Below are positions 1-9,097 of a stretch of 64,000 bases of DNA, piece after piece (the stretch's first letter is position 1; every line of letters begins with the position of its first letter). The stretch is from NCBI GenBank assembly GCA_015063135.1, contig SUTA01000010.1, positions 1-64,000 of the forward strand. Direction: 5' to 3'. The notes below the pieces were generated by a model. It had not been told where the DNA came from, made no database searches, and saw only the letters and a program-made list of their open reading frames with translations. Source of the stretch: Thermoplasmata archaeon (lineage in GTDB: Archaea > Thermoplasmatota > Thermoplasmata > Methanomassiliicoccales > Methanomethylophilaceae). A program made the position numbers and the translations under genes.

Positions 1-374
1 TCGTCTCCACCACCACCGGAACCTCCGTCTTCGTCGACGGGGTCAAGTACGCCAGCGGAACCACCATCAACGACGTCGCCGTCGGAGTCCACACCGTCAA
101 GGTCACCATCGACCCCGGATACAAGGGAACCACCGAGGTCACCTTCAACGGCAAGGTCCTCAGCGGCCTGATGGTCTTCGAGATCACCCCTGAGATGGTC
201 GGACCCACCGCCAAGTACGTCCTCTCCGTCACCGGAGACATCGTCATCGACGAGCCCGTCGTCCCTGAGCAGGAGAAGGAGGACAACACCATCATCATGG
301 TGCTGCTCGCCATCCTGGTCGTCATGGTCGTCATCCTGGCGATCGTCGTCATCCTCAGGATGATGAGGAGCTGA
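1..374 (+). CDS. Surface protein, C-terminal fragment with membrane anchor
   Basis: The gene enters from the left edge (reading frame starts at base 3) and ends at TGA 372-374. The visible 123 residues are rich in Thr, Val and Gly, with short beta-type segments such as VFVDGVKYASGTT that resemble a PEGA-like or repeated extracellular domain. An acidic linker (EQEKED) is followed by one long hydrophobic helix and a short basic end (LRMMRS). This architecture suggests a secreted protein anchored by its C-terminus and facing outside. The same plan is seen in the protein at 48889-49938. The start is outside the window and no specific function can be given. Confidence 0.8.
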   Translation, partial: VSTTTGTSVFVDGVKYASGTTINDVAVGVHTVKVTIDPGYKGTTEVTFNGKVLSGLMVFEITPEMVGPTAKYVLSVTGDIVIDEPVVPEQEKEDNTIIMVLLAILVVMVVILAIVVILRMMRS

Positions 375-384
375 TCTCCCTACC

Positions 385-440
385 GAGGTCCGGCTTGCCG
401 GACCTCGCAAACCCCTTACCGCCCCTCGGGGCGGGTTTCT
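385..440 (+). terminator. Two consecutive hairpins after the surface protein gene
   Basis: A perfect 9-bp stem (385-393 with 398-406, loop CTTG) is followed by a 7-bp stem (419-425 with 428-434) and a short T-rich tract. It lies 10 nt after the TGA of the surface protein gene and is probably its transcription terminator. Confidence 0.6.
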
Positions 441-540
441 CACAACTTTGCCATCCATCTATTTAATCATCCGTTGCACATCCTGTGCCACGTGACCGCA
501 CGGTGCTCCCTTTATATTCAGAGACCCCGAACCCGCGCAC

Positions 541-1436
541 ATGCGCAGATACGACGTCGATCCCGAGGTTCAGAGATGGCTCGACGACCTGTCCCGCCGC
601 GGCAGGAGGGACACCACCATCGAGAGCTACGGCGAGGTCGTGATGCGCCACCTCCGCTTCCTGAGGGCCAACGGATACCTCGCCGACGCCGCATCCATAG
701 GCATCGAGGAGATAGGCTTCCTGTACGCCAACCTCCCCGGGAAGGAGAGCACCCGCAGGTCCGAGCTGCGCCAGCTGGCCAATTTCATACTCTTTACCAC
801 CGGCAGGGACCGGTGAAGCAGGCCGGCCTGCTGTACAACAGGGAGAGCATCGACCGCGTCTGGATCGACCTGGACGATTTCAAGAGGATGATGGCCGCGG
901 CCGACCCCACGCAGAGAATGATCCTCATCCTAGGCGGCATGATGGGCCTCCGCAGGTCGGAGATAGCCGGCCTCAGGGACGGGGACATCGACGGGAATAG
1001 GATGACCGTCCGCGGCAAGGGGCACGGCAGGGACGGGCTCGTATCGGTGATGGAGATGCCTCCACCGGTAACGAAGGAGCTGGACCGCTATTTCCGGTGG
1101 CGCGAGCCCTACCGCAGGGCCGACAATCATGTGGTGCAGCACCTGTTCGTCACCTACGGGGAGCTGCGCGGCATTTCCCCCAAATACGTCAGCGACTCCG
1201 TCAGGAAGCTCGGGCTCAAGGCGGGGGTCAGGGCCACATCCCACTCCCTCAGGAGGATGTACGGCACCGCCCTCTACTACGAGTGCGGTTGCGACCCGGC
1301 GACGCTGAAGGACCTGCTCCGCCACGCCAGCATAAACACCACCTTCAAATGCTACATCGGGAGCTCCGAGAAGAGGAAGAAGGAGGCGATGGACGCGCTG
1401 TCGGAGCTGATGGGCGATGGAGACGTGCCAGATCGA
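541..1436 (+). pseudogene. Tyrosine recombinase (XerA/phage integrase type), split by a -1 frameshift
   Basis: The N-terminal SAM-like core-binding domain is read from ATG 541 and stops at TGA 814-816. The catalytic domain continues in another frame from about 810. One extra C in the CC at 810-811 joins them as GRDPVKQAG. The catalytic set is complete: Arg in GLRRSEIAGL, Lys in the hairpin VRGKGHGR, HxxR in SHSLRR, His in LRHAS, and the nucleophilic Tyr in FKCYIG. The joined product is about 299 residues, normal for the family. The C-terminus reads GAT CGA TGA, so either CGA or the next TGA (1439) ends it. It stands right beside a surface-protein gene, so a site-specific inversion role is possible but not shown. 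It may be a pseudogene, a sequence error or a programmed shift. Confidence 0.8.
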
Positions 1437-1467
1437 TGATTCTTAGTTTCCTATGTGGTTCTTTTTT

Positions 1468-1536
1468 ATGAAAGTTTCCGAATGAAATGGATGAAAGTTT
1501 CCGAATGAAACGGATGAAAGTTTCCGAATCATTTGG
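1468..1536. repeat. Three tandem 23-nt repeats upstream of an AAA ATPase gene
   Basis: Three copies with an exact 23-nt period start at 1468, 1491 and 1514. The shared core is ATGAAAGTTTCCGAAT; only the last few bases differ, mainly in the third copy. They end 49 nt before the ATG of the ATPase at 1586. A short related TAGTTTCC occurs at 1444-1451. The complementary strand reads TCGGAAACTTTC, which shares GGAAACT with the repeats at 4687-4767. Position and spacing suggest protein-binding operator sites. Confidence 0.85.
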
Positions 1537-1585
1537 ATATTTTCATTAAATATGTTGACCGCATACATAACCGCGGAGGGACCCT

Positions 1586-2893
1586 ATGAACATCAAAGAC
1601 TACATCCCTAGGATAGTGGACAAAGAGATCAACGACCTCATCGCTACCTATGGGGCGGTCTCGATCAAGGGTCCTAAGTACTGCGGCAAGACCTGGACGT
1701 CGATGCGCCATGCTTCCAGCATCTTCGCGTTGGACGATCCCGACGGGAACTACAGGAACCTCAGGGTGGCCTCCATGGACCCGAACGCGGCGCTGGAGGG
1801 CGGCAAGCCGCACCTCATCGACGAATGGCAGCTGGTACCCGCGACATGGGATGCCGTCAGGCGTAGGGTGGATCTCAATCCCGGCCCCGGGCAGTACATC
1901 CTCAGCGGCTCGTCCGTCCCCGCGGAGAGCGGGAGCGAGGATCCGATCGAACGGATCCGCGGGGGGAACCTCCACAGCGGGTTTGGGCGCATCACCACAG
2001 TCCGCATGCGCACCATGACCCTTATGGAGAGCGGACTGTCGGACGGCAGGGTGAGGCTTGGGGACCTGTTCGACCTGAACGTGCCGACATCCATCTGCGA
2101 GACCAATAGCATCGATGGGATAATCGATATGGTAATGTGCGGAGGATGGCCGGGCAACCTGCGGCTGGATCCGGACCATCGCATACTGGCCGTCTCCCGC
2201 TATCCCGACGAGATCTGCGAGAAGGACCTCCCGCGCATCGACAGCACCAAATCCCCGTACAAGATGAAGATGCTCCTGCGCTCCCTGTCCCGCAACGAGA
2301 GCACCCTGGCCAAGTACACGACCATAGCCGCGGGCATGAAGGAATACGATGACGAATCGATGACGGACGAGACCGTGAAGAACTACATCTCCGTCCTGGA
2401 GAGGATGCACCTCATCGAGAACCAGCCCGCCTTCAACCCCAACCTGAGGTCCTCCGTCCGCGTCGGCAAGAGCCCCAAGAGGCATCTCACCGACCCGGCC
2501 CTGGCCATTGCTTCCATGGGGCTGAGCAAGAAGATGCTCCTGGACGACCTGGAGCTCTTCGGCTTCATGTTCGAGGCCATGTGCGAGCGCGACCTGCAGG
2601 TATACGCGAACTCTATGGGCGGCAGGCTGTACCACTACCGCGACGGGAGCGGGCGCGAGATAGATGCGATAGTAGAGCTGCCGGACGGGAGGTGGGGTGC
2701 CTTCGAGATAAAGCTGGGAGCCAACCAAATCGATGACGCTGCAGACGATCTCCTCGATGTGGGCAGGATGATCGCCAATGACGAAAACGGACGCCCGCCG
2801 GAGTTCATGTGCGTCATCAGCGGGACCGGGGGCGCGACCTACAGGCGCGAGGACGGGGTGCTCGTCGTGCCGATCACATCGCTCGGATGCCGA
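1586..2893 (+). CDS. AAA ATPase with DUF4143-type nuclease-like C-terminus (first of three)
   Basis: A 435-residue P-loop ATPase of the archaeal/bacterial AAA_14-DUF4143 group. Walker A is GPKYCGKT at residues 29-36 and Walker B is HLIDEWQ near residue 79. A C-terminal PD-(D/E)XK-like segment contains EIDAIVELPDGRWGAFEIK, the usual D...ExK pattern. Start: GGAGGG lies about 8 nt before ATG. The family-like end VVPITSLGC is followed directly by CGA 2891-2893; the standard code would continue to 2968 through unrelated sequence. Members are typically accessory, multicopy and often horizontally moved; the cellular role is unclear (suggested links to toxin-antitoxin or mobile elements). The three repeats upstream suggest tight regulation. 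Confidence 0.88.
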
Positions 2894-3120
2894 TCTGGTC
2901 GTACTCCGCTTGGTGGATCGATCGATGGTTTCTGCCTGTCATCTCGGATGATGCTGCACCTGCTATGATCCTATTCTTTCTCTATATAGAGGAGTCGTCA
3001 ACTCCCTCGACGACCGGACTCGGCACGCCGAATCGCATCGCCCTATGGCACCATTGCCGCTTGCGGCATCTTATCCAATCGGTAGCCGTCCTCCGATTAC
3101 CGACATCAAGAAGATCGCGG

Positions 3121-4547
3121 TCATTCCACAAAGTTATGGTGCTCTTCCCGATCGTCCTCCCTCCTGACGACCTTGTTCTTCACCATGAACGTCATGATCA
3201 GGCAGGCCACGATGATCACCATCCCGACCGCGGAGACGTTCCAGAACGCCCGGACCACGTTGTCGGGGCTCTCGACGCCTCCGGAGGCGAGTCCGTATAT
3301 CATGGCGAACAGAGCGCATCCCGCCGCGACGGCGAAGTAGTACACCACCAGCATCAAGCCGGTGGATTCGTCCTCGTAGCCGGGCGTGGCATGGTGGATC
3401 ATGCAGGTGGGCTGGGCCGTCCCCGAGAACGCGTGGCCGATCCCCAATATGACGAGCGTGACCACCAGGACGATGATCCCCACGGAGGGGTCCAGGAAGA
3501 ACCCGAGCCCGCATAAGGCCAGCCTGGCGATCATGGCCACCGCGACTGGGTTCCTGCAGCCCGACCTGTCGCACCATCTCCCGACGAAGAACACGCAGGC
3601 GACCATCGCCACGGACGAGATGACGAGATACAATCCGCTCTCCGCGGACGACATCCCCCATCCGATCTGCATCAGGAACGGGATCATGTAGTTCATCCCT
3701 CCGGCAACCATGGTGCTCAGCAGCAGGGTGACGGCGACCAGCATGAAATCGCGGTTCACGACCATCCTGGTGGCCAACACCGCCCTCTGCAAATCCCTCC
3801 TGGCGCAGTAGACCAGGGCCAGGGCCGAGATCACCGCCGTGTTGCCCGTGATGAACTTCGCGGTGAAGTTGAGGTCCGGATCCCCGAAATCCTCGACCAA
3901 TGCCAGGAGGCATCCGAAGAACAGGAGGGACGATACCGCGCCGATGACGCTTGGGTCCTTGGACCTGTCCGCCCCCTGGTCCTTGGGCAGGTAGCGGCAG
4001 CAGAGGTAGAGGAGGACGGCGCACAGGGGGATGTTGATGTAGAACAGCCAGGCCCAGTCGAGGTACTGGGCGATGATCCCTCCCAGGGAGGGGCCGATGA
4101 CCAGCGCGGAACCGGTCGCGGCGCCCGTGACCGCGATCCCCAGGCCCTTCATGTCATCGGGGATCATGCGCACTATCAGGGTCGGGACGGAGGCCGCGAT
4201 CATAGCTGAGGCCACCCCCTGCGCTATCCTGAATACTATCAGCTCGATGAACCGGGGGCCAATCCGCAGAGCACCGAGGTGATGGCGAAGAGGACGGTCC
4301 CCCAGACGCAGAACCTCTTGGTGCGGCCGTTCTTGCTGAACTTGTTGAACGGGAGGATGAGGGCGGAGAGCCCCAGGGCGTAGCCGAATATCAGCCAGGA
4401 GCCATCGCTGCCTCCGAATCCCTTGAATGATTCCATTATTGTGGGGAGGGCGACGTTGACGATGGAGGCTTCCAGGCTATTGAGGAAGTCGCCCAGGAAG
4501 ATTATCCCGAATATGGGAATGGGTGCTTTCGCCACACCCTTCATCAA
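3121..4547 (-). pseudogene. MFS multidrug exporter (EmrB/QacA type), frameshifted
   Basis: The gene is read from ATG 4547 and carries the start of a 14-helix MFS protein (GDFLNSLEASIVNVALPT, typical of DHA2 proton antiporters). The frame breaks at about 4252: the first part ends at a TGA around 4239, and the rest continues in another frame to TGA at 3121. One extra base in the GG (minus strand; 4252-4253) restores APGFIELIVFRIAQG. The second part carries many transmembrane helices, ending in a charged tail (EDDREEHHNFVE). Full length would be about 475 residues, normal for the family. Substrate is unknown. It is a pseudogene or a one-base sequence error. Confidence 0.82.
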
Positions 4548-4686
4548 GACGGTATGGCGAGCCTTGATTTAATTTAGCGCATAGTTCGACAAGGAGCAGA
4601 TAAACTGCAGTATCGTCGGATTCCTAAATCAAAGCACCGCTCGTCTCCGAAGATAGGAATCGCCCTTTATAAACGTCGATTATACC

Positions 4687-4767
4687 AAATCGCGGGAAAC
4701 TCGAGATATTGCCTTTTTGAAATCGCGGGAAACTCGGAATTTCACCATTTTAAAATCGCGGGAAACT
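4687..4767. repeat. Three repeats with 33-nt period upstream of the second AAA ATPase gene
   Basis: AAATCGCGGGAAACT occurs at 4687, 4720 and 4753, an exact 33-nt spacing. The first two continue with CG, the third with TT. The last copy ends 30 nt before ATG 4798, where the promoter should be. The GGAAACT core is shared, in opposite orientation, with the repeats at 1468-1536. This fits an operator array over the promoter. Confidence 0.85.
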
Positions 4768-4797
4768 TTATCTAATACTCTCGCAATACATTTTCTG

Positions 4798-6141
4798 ATG
4801 AGCACCCAGATATTCAAGCGCAAGATATACGGCATGATGCTGGAGTGGAAAGGCCGCAGCAAGGGATCCTCCGCCCTGCTCATAGAAGGGGCGAGGAGGG
4901 TCGGCAAATCCACGATAGTGGCCGAGTTCGGCAAGAACGAGTACTTATCCTGTATGATCATAGACTTCATGAACCCGCTGCCAGGCACCATCGACGTGTT
5001 CGAGAGCTACGGCCACGACGTGGGACTGCTGACATCCAACCTGGCCATACTTTACGGAAAGAAGCTGGTCCCCCGTGAATCGCTCATCGTGTTCGACGAG
5101 GTGCAGAGGTACCCCCGTGCCAGGGAACTGATCAAATACCTGGTGCAGGACGGGAGATACGATTACATCGAGACAGGTTCCCTCATATCCATCAAGGAGA
5201 ACGTCAAGGGCATACAGATCCCATCCGAGGAGGAGCCCATATCCATGCACCCGATGGACTTCGAGGAATGGCTGTGGGCCAACGGCGACAATGCGACGAT
5301 GGACGTCCTGCGCGAGAGGTTCGGGAGCATGGAGCCGCTCGGCGCGATGCACAAGGTGATGCTGGAGAAGTTCAGGCTGTACCTGATAGTCGGCGGGATG
5401 CCCGGGCCGGTTTCCGCCTTCCTCAGGAACCACGACCTGACCGAGTCCGAGGCTGTGAAGCGCCAGATACTGAACCTCTACCGCAACGACATCCGCAAGT
5501 ACAGCAAGGAGCCAGACCTGGCACTCATGCTGTTCAACAGCACCCCCGAGATACTGTCGTCACACAGCAAGATCTTCAGACCGTCCGCGATAGAGGACGG
5601 GACGCTCACGGAAAGGTACCTTGGGGCCTTCGAATGGCTGTTCGAATCGAGGATGCTGGTCAGATGCATATGCAACAGGGACCCTAGCCTCTCGATGAAT
5701 ATGGGGAACGATCCCTCGCGCTTCAAGGCATATCTCCTGGACACCGGCCTGCTGGTGACCATGGCCTTCGACACCGGCATCGTGGACGAATCCGTGTTCG
5801 CCGGCTTCGCCAAATACAAATTCGGCCTGAACGAGGGGATGTTCTTCGAAAACGTCGTCGCCCAGCAGCTGACGTCCTCCGGTCACAGCCTGTTCTTCTG
5901 CGAGTTCTACAAGAAAGGGGACGACAAGCACCTGTGCGAAGTGGACTTCCTCCTGGTCAAGGGGATAAAGATCGTTCCCGTGGAGGTGAAATCGTCGTAT
6001 TCGGCCGCCCACGCATCCCTGGACACCCTTATCGAGAAGCACAGGAAGAGGATCGGCCGCGCGGTAGTCGTGCACCCCAAAGACGCCGGATCCAAGGACG
6101 GGGTGGATTACCTGCCCGTGTACATGGCGGGCCTGCTGCGA
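4798..6141 (+). CDS. AAA ATPase with DUF4143-type C-terminus (second of three)
   Basis: A 447-residue P-loop protein. Walker A is GARRVGKS at residues 31-38, Walker B LIVFDEVQ near residue 100, and ETGSLIS follows as the sensor region. The C-terminal part has CEVDFLLVKGIKIVPVEVKSS, the PD-(D/E)XK-like pattern of DUF4143 proteins. ATG 4798 is chosen because it follows the three repeats; an upstream in-frame ATG (4717) would put the repeats inside the gene. Homology ends at VYMAGLL and the next codon is CGA 6139-6141. The standard code would run to 6240 over the opposing gene. The convergent neighbour also ends at CGA, only 4 nt away. Confidence 0.88.
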
Positions 6142-6145
6142 CCGG

Positions 6146-6493
6146 TCGCTCCCCGCCGTACTTCTCTATGTGCGCCCTGCGGCGCTTGTAGTCCTCGACG
6201 CACTGCTCCACGGTGCCCTCCTCGTCGGGGGACACCCTGATGCCGGCATCCTTGAGGATCTTGATGCCGTGGCCGCCGATGCCGCCCGTGAGGACGGCGT
6301 CGACGCTGCCCAGGGAGACTATCGCATTGGCGACGGCCATGCCGGCGCCCTCGGGGGAGTCCATGAACTCGTTCACTATGACATGGTAGTCCAGGGTGTC
6401 CTGGTCCACCAGCAGGAAGAACGGAGCGTGCCCGAAGTCGTCGGACACGAAGGAATCCAGGGTCTCCCCCTCGGACGTCACCAGGAGCATCAT
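6146..6493 (-). CDS. NifX/NifB-C-like iron-molybdenum cofactor-binding family protein
   Basis: A 115-residue protein of the dinitrogenase iron-molybdenum cofactor family (small soluble alpha/beta fold). It starts MMLLVTSEG and has GHAPFFLLVD and the signature GGIGGHGIKILKDAGI. Length matches the family if CGA (6146-6148) after EKYGGE is the stop; the standard code would add 39 residues to 6029 overlapping the ATPase. The start ATG overlaps the stop of the Mrp gene, so the two are co-transcribed. Mrp and NifX-like proteins often occur together in anaerobes, probably for Fe-S or metal-cluster handling. The exact ligand is unknown. A second ATG at 6490 is possible. Confidence 0.87.
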
Positions 6494-7314
6494 TCCACCG
6501 TCTTGACGATCCTGTCGATGATGGACATGAAGGCCTTGGCAGACTCGCATCCGGGGTCCCTCACAACAATGGGCATCCCCGAATCCCCGGACATCACGAT
6601 GCCCGGCTCTATGGGCACCCTGCCGAGGAACTGGATGTTCATGTCCTTGGCGGTGGCCTCGCCGCCGCCGGACTTGAAAATCTCGGTGACCTGCCCGCAG
6701 TGGGGGCATACGAAGCCACTCATGTTCTCGATGATTCCGATGATCGGCATCCCGGTCTCCGCCGCGAACACGACGGACTTCCTGCTGTCGAGCAGGGCGA
6801 CGTCCTGCGGCGTGGTGACGATGACCACTCCGTCAGCCTTTGGGATCAGCTGCACGATCGAGAGGGCTTCATCCCCGGTGCCCGGGGGCATGTCGACCAC
6901 GAGGTAGTCCAGGGAGCCCCAGTTGACGTCCTCGAGGAACTGCTTGATGGCGCCCATCTTCACGGGGCCCCTCCACATGACGGGGGAGTCCCTGTCAGGG
7001 AGCAGGAAGGCCATGGACATGAGCTTCATGGACGGCGGGACGGTCACCGGGATCAGCCTGTGGTTCTCCGCGGTGAGCTGCTCGCTCTCGACACCGAACA
7101 TCTTGGGGATGTTGGGCCCGGTGATGTCCAGGTCCATGATTCCGGTCTGGTACCCTCTCATGGAGAGCGCCGCGGCCAGGTTGGAGGAAACGGTGCTCTT
7201 ACCGACCCCTCCCTTGCCGCTCATGACGATGATAACGTGCTTGATGCCCGCCAGCGTCTCCGCCAGCCTGGACTCCTCTTCGATCTGGTCCCCGGTCAAT
7301 ACTCCTCCGGCCAT
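6490..7314 (-). CDS. mrp: Mrp/NBP35-type Fe-S cluster carrier ATPase
   Basis: A 274-residue cytosolic P-loop NTPase of the Mrp/Nbp35/ApbC family, which carries and transfers [4Fe-4S] clusters. The deviant Walker A GKGGVGKS lies near residue 33, with LDITGPN and VVDMPPGTGDE as the following signatures. FVCPHCG supplies the CxxC that binds the bridging cluster. It ends in TGA at 6490 and overlaps the NifX-like gene start. Upstream on its own strand there is a TATA-like TTTAAA near 7350 and a small hairpin (GGGCG...CGCCC around 7327-7344) in the leader. Confidence 0.95.
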   Translation of the reverse strand: MAGGVLTGDQIEEESRLAETLAGIKHVIIVMSGKGGVGKSTVSSNLAAALSMRGYQTGIMDLDITGPNIPKMFGVESEQLTAENHRLIPVTVPPSMKLMSMAFLLPDRDSPVMWRGPVKMGAIKQFLEDVNWGSLDYLVVDMPPGTGDEALSIVQLIPKADGVVIVTTPQDVALLDSRKSVVFAAETGMPIIGIIENMSGFVCPHCGQVTEIFKSGGGEATAKDMNIQFLGRVPIEPGIVMSGDSGMPIVVRDPGCESAKAFMSIIDRIVKTVE

Positions 7315-7983
7315 CTTATATCACTGGGCGCTCGTATGCGCCCTTAGGTTTAAAGAGTTGGCTTTTCCGCCGGCCACCCCTGCGGTTCGAGAGCCAAAGG
7401 TGAATGGCAAGATTGGCTGGTTCGGTAATTCAGGCGTTCATGGTGGAATGATGCTCGGTAATGAAAGGCTTTTATAATCACGATTCAGTGGTTGAAACGA
7501 AGACGAATGGAACCCATCGGGCAGACCAGCGGTAGATTAATTAGTTTTGAGGTAAGTGAACGAACTGGCCTGTTCGTTGTGTTTGTGTGGTTACTTTCTC
7601 AATGGACAGACCACTTTTTCAACTTAGAGGCCAGTTTTACTTCGGCAGTTCGGCCAACAGCCTGAACCACTGAAGGACCAGGGCGAGCATTTGCAGGCGC
7701 AGGCCCTGGTCCTGTTTCTTCTCTGGCAGGTTTTCACCTCCTTTGAAATTCTCAGGGCCGAGTCCGGCTGCAGGCTATGGAAGTCCTACATGCCGGACTT
7801 CCATCCTGGCAATTTACCAATATATTTCAGATATATGAACACAAAGATGTTAGCAATGTTAAATGAGAATTTGTATAGAGCATAGCCAGAATCATAATAT
7901 TCTTTTACATCTGGAATCAATTAGAAATCTGTAATGTCTCAATAATAAATATATTTAGATATATGTAAGATATACTCGTTACT
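7315..7983. other. 669-nt intergenic region with strong hairpins, no convincing gene
   Basis: No credible protein is seen. Three inverted repeats stand out: AACGAAC/GTTCGTT at 7559-7578; a perfect 11-bp stem 7674-7684 with 7703-7713; and a 10-bp stem 7777-7786 with 7795-7804. The right part (7805-7983) is AT-rich and holds TATA-like elements serving the Fic gene. It could contain a small RNA or the remains of a mobile element; it does not match the structured RNA at 39886 by eye. Confidence 0.5.
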
Positions 7984-8976
7984 ATGACCTATGCCCCGCC
8001 GTTCACGCTCACACAGCCCATGGTGGATCTGACCTTCCGCATCGGAGAGCTGGTCAGCAGGATGGAGGGATACGAGGCGCTGGACCCCAGCCCGAGACTA
8101 AGGAAACGGAACCGCATCAGGTCCATCCACTCCTCCTGCGCTATAGAAGCCAACTCGCTCACCCTCGAACAGGTATCGGACATAATCAACGGGCACCGCG
8201 TCATCGGTCCGGAGGACGAGATAAAGGAGGTGAAGAACGCCGTCGCTGCGTACTCGCTACTGGGGAGCTTCGACCCCTACGACATAGGCGAGCTCCTGAG
8301 GCTCCACGGGGTGATGATGGAAGGGCTGGCCGACGACGCCGGGAAGTTCCGCACCGGCGGCGAGGGCGTGTTCCGCGGGAGGGACCTGATATTCATGGCC
8401 CCTCCGCCGGAGCTCGTCCCGGAGCACATGCGCAACCTCTTCGGCTGGCTCAGCAGAGAGTCCGCCTCGCTCAACCCGTTGATAGCCTCCTGCGTGTTCC
8501 ACTACGAGATGGTATTCGTGCACCCGTTCTCCAACGGCAACGGGAGGATGGCTAGGCTATGGCAGACCGCGATCCTCGGCAGATGGAAAGGGGTGTTCCA
8601 CTGGATCCCCCTGGAGAACAGGATCGAGAAGGCCCAGCAGGAGTACTACGATGCCATCGACGCCTGCAACAGGGCCGGCGATTCCGCCAGGTTCGTGGAG
8701 TTCATGCTCCGGATGATCCTGAGCGCCCTCGAGGACGCCGACTACGAAATCAGGAACGAGCCCAGGGGCGGGGACAAGCTGGACAGGCTGCTGGACAAGA
8801 TGGAATCGGGGGTGTACTACTCCCGCCCCGAGCTCATGGAGATGATGTCCGCGAAATCGCAGCCGTCGTTCCACAGGGACTACCTCGGCCCCGGACTGGA
8901 GCGCGGCGTGATCTACATGGAGTACCCGCAGACACCCCGCAGCAGGAGGCAGAGGTACAGGAGATCGGACTTCCGA
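7984..8976 (+). CDS. Fic-domain protein (AMPylase-like), class II layout
   Basis: A 330-residue Fic/DOC protein. The catalytic motif HPFSNGNGRMAR is at residues 180-191, matching HxFx(D/N)GNGR, so NMP transfer to a protein hydroxyl is expected. A likely inhibitory helix near residue 50 reads SSCAIEAN; the usual Gly/Asn after Glu is Ala here. A C-terminal segment (KLDRLLDKMESGVYYSRPELM and after) resembles a winged-helix domain. Homology ends at QRYRRSDF and the next codon is CGA 8974-8976. The standard code continues to TGA 9027, inside a repeat also found after the next gene. The promoter region is very AT-rich. Confidence 0.88.
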
Positions 8977-9021
8977 CCGATCCCCGATTCTCGTGGGACC
9001 CCGCGGACCATGGCGGTTGCT

Positions 9022-9061
9022 ATCTGAATGGTAATGCGTAATTACGCACTACAATTCAATT
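9022..9061. repeat. 40-nt direct repeat, left copy
   Basis: This 40-nt segment recurs at 10364-10403 with three mismatches. It begins ATCTGAAT and contains the perfect palindrome TGCGTAATTACGCA followed by CTACAATTCAATT. The copies bracket the ATPase gene 9098-10369. Confidence 0.9.
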
Positions 9062-9097
9062 AAGTTTATAAACTTTAAATATATATCATACATCGAT

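Noticed and set aside
1468-1536. CRISPR array
   Set aside because: Only three short repeats with fixed 23-nt period and no spacers; no cas genes in the window.
3121-4215. A shorter intact MFS protein starting inside
   Set aside because: The first helices lie in the other frame immediately upstream with matching homology, so a frameshift explains it better.
7691-7885. 64-residue open frame in the intergenic region
   Set aside because: No ribosome-binding site, no recognisable domain, and it overlaps strong hairpins.
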